Shown: positions 23,028 through 31,450 of the stretch, one piece after another
Layout of the letters: each line of letters opens with the position of its first letter
How positions within the stretch are numbered: position 1 is the first letter of the stretch
Assembly: GCA_964640325.1 (NCBI GenBank)
Contig: CAZXID010000012.1
Location: 1 to 56,781, forward strand
DNA length: 56,781 bases
Direction: 5' to 3'
DNA from: DAOQAU01 sp964640325
GTDB lineage: Bacteria > Cyanobacteriota > Vampirovibrionia > Gastranaerophilales > Gastranaerophilaceae
Program-made: the position numbers and the translations under genes
Notes under the pieces: model-generated
What the model was told of the DNA's origin: nothing
What the model saw: the letters and a program-made list of their open reading frames with translations, nothing else
Databases searched by the model: none

Positions 23028-24152
23028 ATGAAAAAGTTTTTTTTGATTTTATTGTTAATTTTAGGGCTTAATTTTCCGGCTTTTTGCGCACAGGGCGGAG
23101 AAATTTTAAAATCTCAGGTTGGCAGGGTGCTTTCTGTTGAAAACTTGACAGAGAATATTTTACCCCAAACCGGTGGTGCAAAGCAGATTAGGCAGAGCAT
23201 TGAAGTCGAGATTTTATCGGGTGAAAAAAGAGGCGAAAAAATTATTGTCGATAATATGCTTATGGGAAACCCTGCCTATGAAATAGATTTGAAAAAAGGC
23301 GATAGGGTAATTTTACACTCGGAAAAAACTCGCGGAGGGATAGACTTTTTTATAGCGGATAAGCAAAGAGTCAACACGCTTTATTTTTTATCGGGGCTTT
23401 TTTGCATTTTAGTTTTGATTGTGGGCAAAAAACGTGGTTTTTTTAGCCTTTTGTCAATAGTTTTCACTTTGGCGTTAGTTTTTTGGGTGTTGACACCTTT
23501 GATATTATTCGGCATGAGTCCTGTTTTGGCGACGGTTTTGGTGGGGATAATTTCGACAATAGGCACGATGTATCTTGTGGGAGGGCTTAATTACAAAAGC
23601 ACTTCGGCGATTTTGGGAACAGGGGTAAGCTTTATTTTTGCAGGGTTGATGTCTTTAATTGTGATTAAAACAGCAAGTTTGACCGGATTTTCTTCCGAGG
23701 AAAGCATGTTTTTGTTTACCGCTCATCCAAAACTTAATTTTACAGGTATACTTGCCTCTGCCATGATTATCGGCGCATTAGGTGCGCTTATGGATATCGG
23801 AATGTCTATTGCCAGTACGGTCAACGAGCTTTTTGAAAGCAATCGGACAATGACGGTTAGGGAGTTGTTTAATTCAGGCATGAACGTCGGCAGAGATATA
23901 ATAGGCACTATGGCAAACACCTTGATTTTAGTGTATCTTGGCGGGTCACTTTCTCTGGTGTTGTTATCAAATAATATTGATTTGCAGAAGTTTTTTAATC
24001 TCAATCAAGTGGCAACTGAAATTTCTTCTGCACTGATAGGAAGTATTGCGCTTGTTTTATGTGTTCCCGCAACTGCCCTTATAGCCAGTTTTTTAGTCCG
24101 GAAAACTAAACAAAAAGAGGTGGCACAAAATGTTTTTGATGATATAATTTAG
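23028..24152 (+). CDS. YibE/F family membrane protein
   Basis: 374 residues. Signal-like first segment (FFLILLLILGLNFPAFCAQGG), an extracytoplasmic beta domain with QSIEVEILSGEKRGEKIIVDN (residues 30-110), then seven or so membrane helices with the family hallmarks GALGALMDIGMSIASTVNEL and GRDIIGTMANTLILVYLGGS. The biochemical function is not established. Separated from the glycosyltransferase by 24 bases and probably in the same unit. The stop is followed at once by a heptamer array. Confidence 0.85.
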   Translation: MKKFFLILLLILGLNFPAFCAQGGEILKSQVGRVLSVENLTENILPQTGGAKQIRQSIEVEILSGEKRGEKIIVDNMLMGNPAYEIDLKKGDRVILHSEKTRGGIDFFIADKQRVNTLYFLSGLFCILVLIVGKKRGFFSLLSIVFTLALVFWVLTPLILFGMSPVLATVLVGIISTIGTMYLVGGLNYKSTSAILGTGVSFIFAGLMSLIVIKTASLTGFSSEESMFLFTAHPKLNFTGILASAMIIGALGALMDIGMSIASTVNELFESNRTMTVRELFNSGMNVGRDIIGTMANTLILVYLGGSLSLVLLSNNIDLQKFFNLNQVATEISSALIGSIALVLCVPATALIASFLVRKTKQKEVAQNVFDDII

Positions 24153-24216
24153 GTGAAGAGTGAACGGTGAACAGTAAGCAGAATTTCCGTTTATTGTTCA
24201 CAGATTACGGCTCACA
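24153..24216. repeat. Heptamer array, two opposed arms
   Basis: GTGAAGA, GTGAACG, GTGAACA, GTAAGCA (24153-24180), then GTTTATT, GTTCACA, GATTACG, GCTCACA (24189-24216). It begins immediately after the TAG of the yibE/F-like gene. Confidence 0.8.
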
Positions 24217-24257
24217 ATAAGATAAGATTAAGAAAATAAAGCATAAAGGTACACAAA

Positions 24258-24767
24258 ATGATTGAAATGCGAGTAATGGGCATAGCCCTTGATACAAGAA
24301 CAGGTTCACCGATTGTGGTTCTGCACGACAAAGACAATCGCAAAGCCCTTCCGATTTGGATAGGTTCGGCGGAAGCCAGTGCCATTATAAGAAAAATAGA
24401 AAATTTGGCAGTTTCTCGCCCGATGACTCACGACTTGATTACAAGCATTATTGAAAAAACCGGTTATAAGCTTAATAGAATCGAAATTAACGATGTTGAA
24501 AAAGAAACTTACTACGCAACATTATTTTTGATAAATGATAAAGAAGAAGTAATCGAGATAGATTCAAGACCGTCGGATGCTATAGCTGTTGCAATAAGGG
24601 TTGATGCGCCGATTTTTGTAACCTCGAATGTGCTTTTAAGCGGCTCTGTTTCGACCGATTCGGGCAAAGACGAGGAAGAATCAAAAGAGTTTAAAAGTTT
24701 TATTCAAAGCGTAAAACCTTCCGATTTTGCAAAACTTCTTAAGGATAATCCCGAATCAGAACAGTAG
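24258..24767 (+). CDS. Bifunctional nuclease domain protein (DUF151)
   Basis: 169 residues. The BFN/DUF151 fold is seen in MGIALDTRTGSPIVVLHDKD, LPIWIGSAEASAI, RPMTHDLITSIIE and the signature EIDSRPSDAIAVAIRVDAPIF. Members have RNase and DNase activity in plants and are widespread in bacteria with poorly known roles. The C-terminal 35 residues are acidic and probably disordered. AAAGG ribosome site. Single gene. Confidence 0.9.
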   Translation: MIEMRVMGIALDTRTGSPIVVLHDKDNRKALPIWIGSAEASAIIRKIENLAVSRPMTHDLITSIIEKTGYKLNRIEINDVEKETYYATLFLINDKEEVIEIDSRPSDAIAVAIRVDAPIFVTSNVLLSGSVSTDSGKDEEESKEFKSFIQSVKPSDFAKLLKDNPESEQ

Positions 24768-24792
24768 GGGTAAATGCAATTCTTTTTAGATT

Positions 24793-25563
24793 TTATAGTT
24801 GTTTAAAGTAATCAACAGCTTTGTCTGCTCTGACAAATTTTATATCAGGAAATTTTGCAGCCAAGTCGTCTATTATATTGTAGTAGGCATCATTTACTAT
24901 CACGTGTTTTATTCCGTCTTGAACTAAGCCTTTACCTTTATCTGCCACTACAATAAAAGAACCGGATCTGTAAGCGTGCCCGCCTGCAGTTCCCAATCCT
25001 GCACCAAGAAGAGGGTCGCAAGACAAAGGTGCTGTAAAAAAGTTTCTGCTTTTGTCAATTCCATTGGTAAGCAGACTATTTAGCTGTTTTAATTGATGTG
25101 GAACACTTATTTTGTCCATTCCGTGAGCATCAAATCTAGAACCTATTTCTTTTGGTAACCCGTTAAGATACAAAAAAGCATCTTCATTTGCACCGGTAGG
25201 TACTTTTTTTGAGGGAAAAGCTTTATGGTATAATTTTGCAAATTCTTCATCGCTAAACCCTTTTTGTAATTTTTGAACCCCGCCTTTTAAATATTTTCCC
25301 ATAGCTCTTGAAAAAGTTTTAAAATCACCGCCGACAGAGTCTAAAAATTTTGCAACTTTTGACAATGGCTTTCCGTTAAGTTCAGACAGAAATTTTATAC
25401 CGTCTGATGTTATCAAATGGTCAGGAAGAGCTTCCAGTATATTTGGATTTGAGACATTAAACTTTAAATTAGGAGGAATTTTTGAAATTCCGTCTAAGCC
25501 CAAAGGATAACTTTTCCTTACGGCTTTAACTATTACTTGGCCCACTTTTGAAATATTTACCAT
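24793..25563 (-). CDS. Protein of unknown family
   Basis: 256 residues, not recognised. No signal peptide. N-terminal half helical and basic (VGQVIVKAVRKSYP, LSKVAKFLDSVGGDFKTFSR). The C-terminal half has an alternating pattern with many glycines: DPLLGAGLGTAGGHAYRSGS, then FIVVADKG, HVIVNDAYYNIIDDLAAKFP, DIKFVRADKAVDYF, consistent with an alpha/beta domain and short hydrophobic strands. No ribosome site at the ATG. It may be a lineage-specific secreted or effector-like protein, but nothing in the sequence proves this. Confidence 0.6.
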   Translation of the reverse strand: MVNISKVGQVIVKAVRKSYPLGLDGISKIPPNLKFNVSNPNILEALPDHLITSDGIKFLSELNGKPLSKVAKFLDSVGGDFKTFSRAMGKYLKGGVQKLQKGFSDEEFAKLYHKAFPSKKVPTGANEDAFLYLNGLPKEIGSRFDAHGMDKISVPHQLKQLNSLLTNGIDKSRNFFTAPLSCDPLLGAGLGTAGGHAYRSGSFIVVADKGKGLVQDGIKHVIVNDAYYNIIDDLAAKFPDIKFVRADKAVDYFKQL

Positions 25564-25660
25564 GCGACTTTAACCATTAAATAACCTACTAATATATAAA
25601 AACAATTTAAAACAAAAAATTGTCTTCATGCAATTCTTGATATAGAAAAAATTTTATTTA

Positions 25661-25834
25661 TCAAATCAACAACACATTTTTTTCAAAGTCGGTTTTAAAT
25701 GATTTTTCAAAGCGTGCGATGCTAAAAATGCTTTCTGTTGTGAGTTTTCTTTGGGCAGGTTTTTGAAGGTTAAATCCGCAAAGTCCGACTTTTGTACTGT
25801 CATCATTAAAAAAGTTTTTCAAAATTTTCAGCAT
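25661..25834 (-). CDS. Small 57-residue protein
   Basis: Open frame of 57 residues in the otherwise empty space 25564-25904. It starts MLKILKNFFNDDSTKVGLCG and ends EKNVLLI. An AAAGGGG ribosome site stands 6-7 bases before the ATG, the best evidence that it is translated. Amphipathic N-terminus, one cysteine, a phenylalanine-rich second half, no known domain. Divergent from the DUF1858 gene. Confidence 0.5.
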   Translation of the reverse strand: MLKILKNFFNDDSTKVGLCGFNLQKPAQRKLTTESIFSIARFEKSFKTDFEKNVLLI

Positions 25835-25848
25835 TTATTTCCCCTTTA

Positions 25849-25861
25849 TTTGTTGTATAAT
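25849..25861 (+). promoter_or_regulatory. Promoter of the DUF1858-nfeD-SPFH operon
   Basis: TTTGTTGTATAAT, with TATAAT at 25856-25861, 43 bases before the ATG. The same 13 bases occur at both promoters of the divergent kinase/gmk pair (31451 and 31502). Confidence 0.55.
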
Positions 25862-25904
25862 GTATTTAAGGATAAAAATTAAAAAGTAAAATAAAGGAGC
25901 TTAT

Positions 25905-26105
25905 ATGACAGGTAAAGTTACAAAAGAAATGGGAATAATAGACATAGTCCAAAACTACCCTCAAAGTTTGGAAGTTTTTGCAAAATACGGCTTGGGCTGT
26001 ATCGGTTGCGCCGCGGCACGCTTTGAAAACCTTGAAGCAGGAGCTAAAGTTCATGGCGTTGACCCTGACCAAATGGTAGATGAGATTAATGCATTAATTG
26101 GGTGA
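25905..26105 (+). CDS. DUF1858 redox disulfide protein
   Basis: 66 residues. The DUF1858 pattern is seen in MGIIDIVQNYPQSLEVFAKY followed by GLGCIGCAAARFENLEAGAK, with a CxxC that can form a redox disulfide, then GVDPDQMVDEINALI. Often found near hybrid-cluster or redox proteins; electron partner unknown. Good ribosome site (AAAGGAG). The TGA stop is in the first unit of a repeat array. Confidence 0.85.
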   Translation: MTGKVTKEMGIIDIVQNYPQSLEVFAKYGLGCIGCAAARFENLEAGAKVHGVDPDQMVDEINALIG

Positions 26106-26159
26106 AAAGTGAGAGGCGAGAAGAAAATATTCACTTGTTAACCTTTTAACCTGTTAAAT
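26102..26159. repeat. Heptamer/octamer array between operon genes
   Basis: Left arm GTGAAAA, GTGAGAG, GCGAGAA (7-base steps). Right arm TATTCACT, TGTTAACC, TTTTAACC, TGTTAAAT (8-base steps, 26128-26159). It contains the TGA of the DUF1858 gene (26103-26105) and ends next to the ribosome site of the next gene. Confidence 0.7.
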
Positions 26160-26174
26160 TAAAAAGGAGATATA

Positions 26175-26597
26175 ATGGATTACTGGCAAATATTAATCGT
26201 TGCGGGCGTAATTTTTCTTATCATAGAAATTTTCACCCCGATGGTGTTTTTCCTTAATTTTGCGATTGCCTGTTTTATAACAGCAATTATTTCGTTGTTT
26301 ATAATTGATTTGAATTATCTTGTACCGATTTTTGTTGTTTTTTCTGCTATATTTTTAATTTTCCTCAGACCGATTTTGATTAAATCCAGAAACGGAGATA
26401 GAAAAACAGGGGTTGAAGAAAAATATATAGGAAAAACCGCAAAAGTTATTGAACCTGTTACTTTAAACAGCGGCGTGGTTTCGATTTATGACGAAAGATG
26501 GAATGCTCGCTTGGATTCGGGCGAAGAAATCCCCGCAGGCGAAGAAGCAACAATTGTCAGAAACGAAAGTTTAGTATTATATGTTAAAAGGGCTTAA
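26175..26597 (+). CDS. NfeD-like membrane protein
   Basis: 140 residues. Two or three N-terminal membrane helices (residues 5-65: LIVAGVIFLIIEIFTPMVFF, LVPIFVVFSAIFLIFLRPIL) followed by an OB-fold domain with YIGKTAKVIEPVTLNSGVVS, ERWNARLDSGEEIPAGEEATI and a final strand. This is the short NfeD1b/YbbK-type partner of SPFH proteins, and an SPFH gene follows. Role in membrane microdomain or membrane-protein quality control inferred from the family. Confidence 0.88.
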   Translation: MDYWQILIVAGVIFLIIEIFTPMVFFLNFAIACFITAIISLFIIDLNYLVPIFVVFSAIFLIFLRPILIKSRNGDRKTGVEEKYIGKTAKVIEPVTLNSGVVSIYDERWNARLDSGEEIPAGEEATIVRNESLVLYVKRA

Positions 26598-26671
26598 AGG
26601 CTTAATGGGTGAAGGGCTGAAAAGTTAAAAACTGTTCACCTATTCACCTTTTCAGCTTTTCAGCTAATGAA
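26592..26671. repeat. Ten-unit octamer array
   Basis: Ten 8-base units without a phase break: GCTTAAAG, GCTTAATG, GGTGAAGG, GCTGAAAA, GTTAAAAA, then in the reverse sense CTGTTCAC, CTATTCAC, CTTTTCAG, CTTTTCAG, CTAATGAA. It contains the nfeD stop codon and reaches the ribosome site of the SPFH gene. Confidence 0.9.
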
Positions 26672-26680
26672 GGAGGCATT

Positions 26681-27658
26681 ATGAATTTATTTTTATGGGT
26701 ATTGATTATACTGGCGGTGATTTACGTTCTCAAAGGCGTAATTATTGTTCAACAGGCAGAAGTTGTTATTATTGAAAGGCTTGGAAAATTTGAAAGGGTT
26801 TTACAATCGGGTTTGAATTTTATTATTCCGATTATAGAAGCGCCCAGAGGTATGCAGTGGAGAGTTATTCAAAAAGGACTTGACGGTTCTACTTATTCTT
26901 ATATAAAAGAAAGAATAAGAATTGATATGAGAGAAGCGGTCTATGATTTCCCCCGTCAAAACGTTATTACAAAAGACAATGTTTCTATAAGCATTAATGC
27001 TATTATTTATTTTCAGATAATCGAACCTAAAAGCGCAACTTATGAAATTCAAAATTTATCTGATGCAATTGAAAAATTAACCCAGACGACTTTAAGAAAC
27101 CTTGTAGGTCAATTGGATTTGCAAGAAACTTTGGTTTCAAGAGATAAAATTAACCAAGAACTCAGAGCAATTTTGGACGAAGCCACAAATAAATGGGGCG
27201 TGAAAGTAAATCGCGTAGAACTTCAAGACATAACTCCGCCATTAGATATTCAGCAGGCAATGGACAAACAGATGAAAGCAGAGCGTGATAAGCGCGCCAA
27301 TATTTTAGAAGCGGAAGGACTTAAACAGGCTGCAATATTAAAAGCCGAAGGCGACAAACTTTCTCAAATTAACAGGGCCGAAGGTGATAAGCAGTCGGCA
27401 ATTTTGCGTGCCGAAGGTGATGCGCAGGCGCGGGTTATTAACGCTAATGCTGAAGGAACAGCAATCGGCGTTGTTGTTGGTGCAATAGCAGGAAAAGGTA
27501 AGCCCGACCAGTATTTGATAGCTATGAAATATCTTGACACTTTAAAATCAATTACCGCAGGTGAAAACAATAAAATAGTCTATATGCCTTATGAGGCAAC
27601 AGGAATCTTAAGCTCCGTTGACGGAATCAAGGAAATGTTCAAAGGCACTGCAAAATAG
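26681..27658 (+). CDS. SPFH/band 7 membrane protein (QmcA/stomatin type)
   Basis: 325 residues. N-terminal membrane anchor (LWVLIILAVIYVLKGVIIV), then the SPFH domain: AEVVIIERLGKFERVLQSGL, VYDFPRQNVITKDNVSISIN, and LDLQETLVSRDKINQELRAI. The next region is an alanine/glutamate-rich coiled coil (AERDKRANILEAEGLKQAAI), ending in an alanine/glycine-rich segment. These proteins oligomerise at membranes and work with NfeD partners and sometimes FtsH. Ribosome site AAGGAGG. Last gene of its operon; the stop codon touches a heptamer array and then a terminator. Confidence 0.93.
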   Translation: MNLFLWVLIILAVIYVLKGVIIVQQAEVVIIERLGKFERVLQSGLNFIIPIIEAPRGMQWRVIQKGLDGSTYSYIKERIRIDMREAVYDFPRQNVITKDNVSISINAIIYFQIIEPKSATYEIQNLSDAIEKLTQTTLRNLVGQLDLQETLVSRDKINQELRAILDEATNKWGVKVNRVELQDITPPLDIQQAMDKQMKAERDKRANILEAEGLKQAAILKAEGDKLSQINRAEGDKQSAILRAEGDAQARVINANAEGTAIGVVVGAIAGKGKPDQYLIAMKYLDTLKSITAGENNKIVYMPYEATGILSSVDGIKEMFKGTAK

Positions 27659-27685
27659 TGAAACGTGAACTGTGAGCGGTGAAGG
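27658..27685. repeat. Heptamer array after the SPFH gene
   Basis: GTGAAAC, GTGAACT, GTGAGCG, GTGAAGG in perfect 7-base steps. The first base is the last base of the TAG stop codon. Single orientation here. Confidence 0.75.
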
Positions 27686-27688
27686 GAT

Positions 27689-27736
27689 AAATAAATCAGC
27701 GGAGCCGACCTAAAGGTCGGCTCCGCTGATTTATTT
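27689..27736. terminator. 23-bp hairpin terminator
   Basis: Perfect 23-base arms (27689-27711 and 27714-27736), GC-rich core with A/T ends, minimal loop. It lies between the convergent SPFH and flavodiiron genes. A degraded repeat fragment (GACGCGACAATC) follows. Confidence 0.85.
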
Positions 27737-27841
27737 ACGTCTTTGCAAGAAGTGAGGCTTAAGCCGAACGACGCGACAATCTATATTACAATCGAAAGTA
27801 AATTAGATTACTTTGGGTATTGCCTAACCTACTTTAAATTA

Positions 27842-29026
27842 TTAAATCAACCCTAAACTTTTATGTTTTTGATAAATTTCATCAACAAGGCTGTCTAAAA
27901 GGACAAAATCTTCTTTTTTCGGTTTGCCTTTGATTATTACAGGTTCAAGTTTTTCACATTTTATGTTAGAAAGCGCGTCTTCGAGTTTTTGTGTCAAAAC
28001 TCCGCCCCAGCCGTAAGAGCCGATGAAGGAAACAAATTTCATTTTCGGTCTTAGAATTCCTGTTAAATAAGCCGCTGTAACAGCCGCCGGATGAGGCCCC
28101 GCAAGAACCATCGAAGAGCCAAACACCACAGTGCAGGCTTCTACCAATTCCATTGCAAGTTCGCCCAAATCTTCGTTTACAACATCAAAAGGTTTTACAT
28201 TTATACCTTTGTCAGAAAGTTTTTCAGTCAGATAATTCACCATTTCTTTTGTGCTTTCATACATTGAAACGTAAGGTATTATGACTTCGTTTTTTACTTC
28301 ATCTGAGGTCCATTCTTCGTAAGCCTTCAAAATAAATTCGGGATTTTTATAAATCGGTCCGTGGCTTGTCAAAATCATTTCGATATCAAATTCTCTTAAT
28401 TTTTGAACATATTTTTGGCAAAACTTTCTAAACGGCATCATAATCTCAGCATAATATCTTTTTGCTGATTTAAGAGTTTCGCAGGTTTCCTGTGCGTATA
28501 AATTTTCAAAAGGTAAGTGCGCCCCCAAAAAATCGCAGGTAAGCATTATTTTGTCTTCTTTTATGTAAGTAAACATTGTATCTGGCCAATGAACCCAAGG
28601 AGCGTGGATAAACTTTAAAGTTTTATCGCCAAGAGAAATCTCCTCACCGTCATCGACTGTTTGAAAAAATTTATCTTCTATATGAAGCATTTCTTGAATA
28701 ATTTCTTTGCATTTCGGGTTGGTCAAAATTATCGCATCCGGATACTTTTCAAGAAGTTTAGGTAAAGTTCCCGAGTGATCTTGCTCACCGTGCTGAGCTA
28801 CAATGTAGTCGATTTTGACGACCCCGTTGTCGGCAAGGTTTTTTATAAATTCATCTGATCTTGGCGGGTACATTGTGTCAACCAGAACGGTTTTTTGGCT
28901 TCCTTTAATCAGATACGAATTATAAGTTGTTCCCTGCGGAAGAGGGATTAGTTCGTCAAAAAGTTTTCTTTCGCGGTGATTTAACCCGCAGTAATAAATA
29001 TTATTTTTAATTTCTTTAAATGTCAT
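27842..29026 (-). CDS. Flavodiiron protein (A-type flavoprotein)
   Basis: 394 residues. It reduces O2 to water or NO to N2O, protecting anaerobes. The N-terminal metallo-beta-lactamase domain keeps the diiron ligands: H79, E81, D83 and H84 in QHGEQDHSG, His in HAPWVHWPDTMF, Asp in LTCDFLGAH and His in TSHGPIY. The C-terminal flavodoxin domain (about 255-394) binds FMN: YVSMYESTKEMVNYL and SFIGSYGWGG. No rubredoxin domain is fused, so an external donor is needed. Strong GAGGAG ribosome site. Confidence 0.95.
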   Translation of the reverse strand: MTFKEIKNNIYYCGLNHRERKLFDELIPLPQGTTYNSYLIKGSQKTVLVDTMYPPRSDEFIKNLADNGVVKIDYIVAQHGEQDHSGTLPKLLEKYPDAIILTNPKCKEIIQEMLHIEDKFFQTVDDGEEISLGDKTLKFIHAPWVHWPDTMFTYIKEDKIMLTCDFLGAHLPFENLYAQETCETLKSAKRYYAEIMMPFRKFCQKYVQKLREFDIEMILTSHGPIYKNPEFILKAYEEWTSDEVKNEVIIPYVSMYESTKEMVNYLTEKLSDKGINVKPFDVVNEDLGELAMELVEACTVVFGSSMVLAGPHPAAVTAAYLTGILRPKMKFVSFIGSYGWGGVLTQKLEDALSNIKCEKLEPVIIKGKPKKEDFVLLDSLVDEIYQKHKSLGLI

Positions 29027-29047
29027 AATTTCTCCTCATATTGTCAT

Positions 29048-29064
29048 CCCGCATTTATTGCGGG
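29048..29064. repeat. REP-like palindrome
   Basis: CCCGCA, loop TTTAT, TGCGGG, preceded by GTCAT and followed by TTCTA. Same dispersed family as 44496 and 11763. Confidence 0.6.
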
Positions 29065-29128
29065 TTCTATTCAAATAATTCTATCACAACAATCCTTAAT
29101 ATATTTACCCCCTTAACTATTTTTTAAG

Positions 29129-29134
29129 TATTAT
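29129..29134 (+). promoter_or_regulatory. -10 box of a leaderless holA
   Basis: TATTAT 6 bases before the holA ATG at 29141; no Shine-Dalgarno sequence and no clear -35. Confidence 0.4.
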
Positions 29135-29140
29135 AAATAT

Positions 29141-30106
29141 ATGAGCATTTATTTTTTTTATGGCGACGAAGACTACAATATAGAGCTTGAGATTAACAAA
29201 CTCAAGAAAAAACTGCTTGACAAAAACTTTGCGTCAATGAATTTTAAAACGGCAAACAACCCCTGTTTTGCTGATTTTGTAGCACTTTTGAGAACCCAGC
29301 CGATGATGTTTGGCAATATGATGATTGTAATTAAGGTCGAGGATTATTTTTCAAAATCACTTGAAGATGTTCAGCTTGACGAAATTGAAAATGCTTTAAA
29401 AAACAGTCCGGAAAGTCTTTATATTATTTTTGTCGCAGAATTTGAACGAAACGAAAATAAAAAAATTGACACCAGAAAAAAGTTTTATAAAATACTTTCA
29501 AAATACTCTCAAATTCAGGAATTTCCGGCCATAAAATCTTATAAGACAGAGGAAATTTCAAATTGGATAGTAAAAGAAGCTAAAAAAAGAGAGATTTCTC
29601 TTGAAAAAGAGGCAACAGAGGCACTAATTGAACAGGTCGGAAATAACTTAAGAGAACTTTGTCAGGAATTGGATAAGCTCAAATTACTTGCTTATCCTCA
29701 AACAATTGTAACGAAAAAAATGGTTAGAGAAATTTGTATTTCAAATGAGGACTTGTTCTCTTTTGCTGATTTTTTGCTTAAAGGCGAAAAGTGCAAGGCT
29801 TTGCTTGAATTTGAAAAACTTTTGGACAAAAAACATTCCCTTGAAATTTTATCCGCGCTTCACACAATGCTTAGAAAATGGATTATGATAAAATCAAAGT
29901 CAAGAGAGCTTCCGCTTTTTGAAATTGCAAAATTGACAGGGCAGCATGAATTTGTGGTCAAAACAACGCTAGAAAAAATGAAAAGTACGCCGCTTACCGA
30001 TTTGGTAAAATTAAAACAAAATTTGATTGAAGCCGAATTTAAAATTAAAACAGGCGAGGCTGTAGATGTAGTTGAGGAAATCAAAAATTCAATATTGAAA
30101 ATTTGA
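29141..30106 (+). CDS. holA: DNA polymerase III delta subunit
   Basis: 321 residues. It is the clamp-loader subunit that opens the beta clamp. Seen: N-terminal IYFFYGDEDYNIELEINKLK, FVALLRTQPMMFGNMMIVIK, the linker ISNWIVKEAKKREISLEKEA, and the helical collar region with LYAL-like LEKLLDKKHSLEILSALHTM. No Walker lysine is expected in delta, and none is seen. Single gene. Confidence 0.88.
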   Translation: MSIYFFYGDEDYNIELEINKLKKKLLDKNFASMNFKTANNPCFADFVALLRTQPMMFGNMMIVIKVEDYFSKSLEDVQLDEIENALKNSPESLYIIFVAEFERNENKKIDTRKKFYKILSKYSQIQEFPAIKSYKTEEISNWIVKEAKKREISLEKEATEALIEQVGNNLRELCQELDKLKLLAYPQTIVTKKMVREICISNEDLFSFADFLLKGEKCKALLEFEKLLDKKHSLEILSALHTMLRKWIMIKSKSRELPLFEIAKLTGQHEFVVKTTLEKMKSTPLTDLVKLKQNLIEAEFKIKTGEAVDVVEEIKNSILKI

Positions 30107-30135
30107 GTATGCGGAAAAAATAAATTTTTGTATTT

Positions 30136-31416
30136 TCACCTACTTTTAGAAGTCCTTTCAATCGGGATACAAAACCAAAACCGGCTGCCTTTTTTAATCC
30201 TGGATTCAAAATTTATTTGTCCCTTGTGTGCATCCGTGATTTTTTTGCAAAGAGCGAGACCTATTCCCGAGCCGAGTTGTCGTTTAAGTTGGCTTCTGTT
30301 TACCTGAGAGAAAAAGTCAAAAATCTTGGCATGGTCTTTTTTGCCTATTCCGTCACCGGTGTCTGAAACCTCAAAAAAGAAAAAATTATCTTTTGTATAT
30401 GTCAAAACATTTACTTCACCATTTTTTTTATTAAATTTTATTGCATTTGAAACAAGATTATAAATTAATTGTCTGAATCTTTTAATATCGGCATTAACTT
30501 TTACATCGGCAAGGGTGTATTTCAGTTGAATATTTTTTTCGCGGCAATTTTCTTCAAGAGCAATCAAAATCTGTTTTATGACTTCTTTTGGTCTGAAGGC
30601 GGTATAATTGAGCTCAAGGTCTTTCATCTGCGATTTTGAAACATCTAAAATGTCTTCAATTAAAGCAAGAAGATGCTTTGAACTTTGCGATATATTATCC
30701 AAATATTTATAATTCTCTTTTGTTTTAGTTTTGGCTTTAAGGATTTCAGAAAAGCCGATTATTGAATTTAGAGGAGTTTTAAATTCATGGGAAATTCCTG
30801 CCAAAAATTGGATTTTAATTCTATTTCTTTCTTTCAGTTCATCGTAATTAGAAATATTTTCCAAAATCAGAGCTATATGTTCGGGGAATATGTTTATAAA
30901 ACTGATATTTTCTTTGTAAAAATTATCTTCCTCCTTGGCAAGTAATATGTAACCCAGAAAAAGGTTCATATATGATATCGGTGTTATTATTGTATCACCT
31001 TGTGAAAAATTTTGAAAAAATTCGCAAACTTTTTCAAAATCGTGTGTTGTTTGGACAAAAATTTTAATTTTTTTGTTAATTTTTTCTATGTAACTTAACT
31101 TTTTTTTATTTTTATAATTTACACATTTTATATCTATTTCATTTTTGTCAGAATTAAAAAAACAACATGTAACTATTTCGGCATCCGTAAGCTTTAAAAG
31201 CCCGATGCAGATATTTTTACACAATTCTTTTTTGTCCTGAATTGAATTTAACTGCTTTAAAAGAAGGTTTATAAAATCCCACTTCTGTTCGGCTTCCAGA
31301 AATTTGTTGGCGTATCTTATTACTTCGCTTTTTGCAATTTCAAGTTGATTTTTTAAAGTTTTTTCTTTTATAAGTCCAAGGTTACTCTGTTGAAGTGTTT
31401 CTTGATTTTTGTTCAT
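30136..31416 (-). CDS. Soluble sensor histidine kinase
   Basis: 426 residues from the ATG at 31416, which follows AGGG at 8 bases; the frame also opens at a TTG at 31446. N-terminal coiled coil (about 5-60), a GAF-like sensory region (about 60-190: LCKNICIGLLKLTDAEIV...LFLGYILLA), HisKA with H-box FLAGISHEFKTPLNSIIGFS (phospho-His 210), and HATPase with RFRQLIYNLVSNAIKFN, VSDTGDGIGKKD and GSGIGLALCKKI. No membrane helix, so it senses an internal signal. No response regulator is next to it (orphan kinase). Divergent from gmk. Confidence 0.9.
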   Translation of the reverse strand: MNKNQETLQQSNLGLIKEKTLKNQLEIAKSEVIRYANKFLEAEQKWDFINLLLKQLNSIQDKKELCKNICIGLLKLTDAEIVTCCFFNSDKNEIDIKCVNYKNKKKLSYIEKINKKIKIFVQTTHDFEKVCEFFQNFSQGDTIITPISYMNLFLGYILLAKEEDNFYKENISFINIFPEHIALILENISNYDELKERNRIKIQFLAGISHEFKTPLNSIIGFSEILKAKTKTKENYKYLDNISQSSKHLLALIEDILDVSKSQMKDLELNYTAFRPKEVIKQILIALEENCREKNIQLKYTLADVKVNADIKRFRQLIYNLVSNAIKFNKKNGEVNVLTYTKDNFFFFEVSDTGDGIGKKDHAKIFDFFSQVNRSQLKRQLGSGIGLALCKKITDAHKGQINFESRIKKGSRFWFCIPIERTSKSR

Positions 31417-31450
31417 ATCAAAAACCCTAGGATTGATAAATTGCAAAGTT

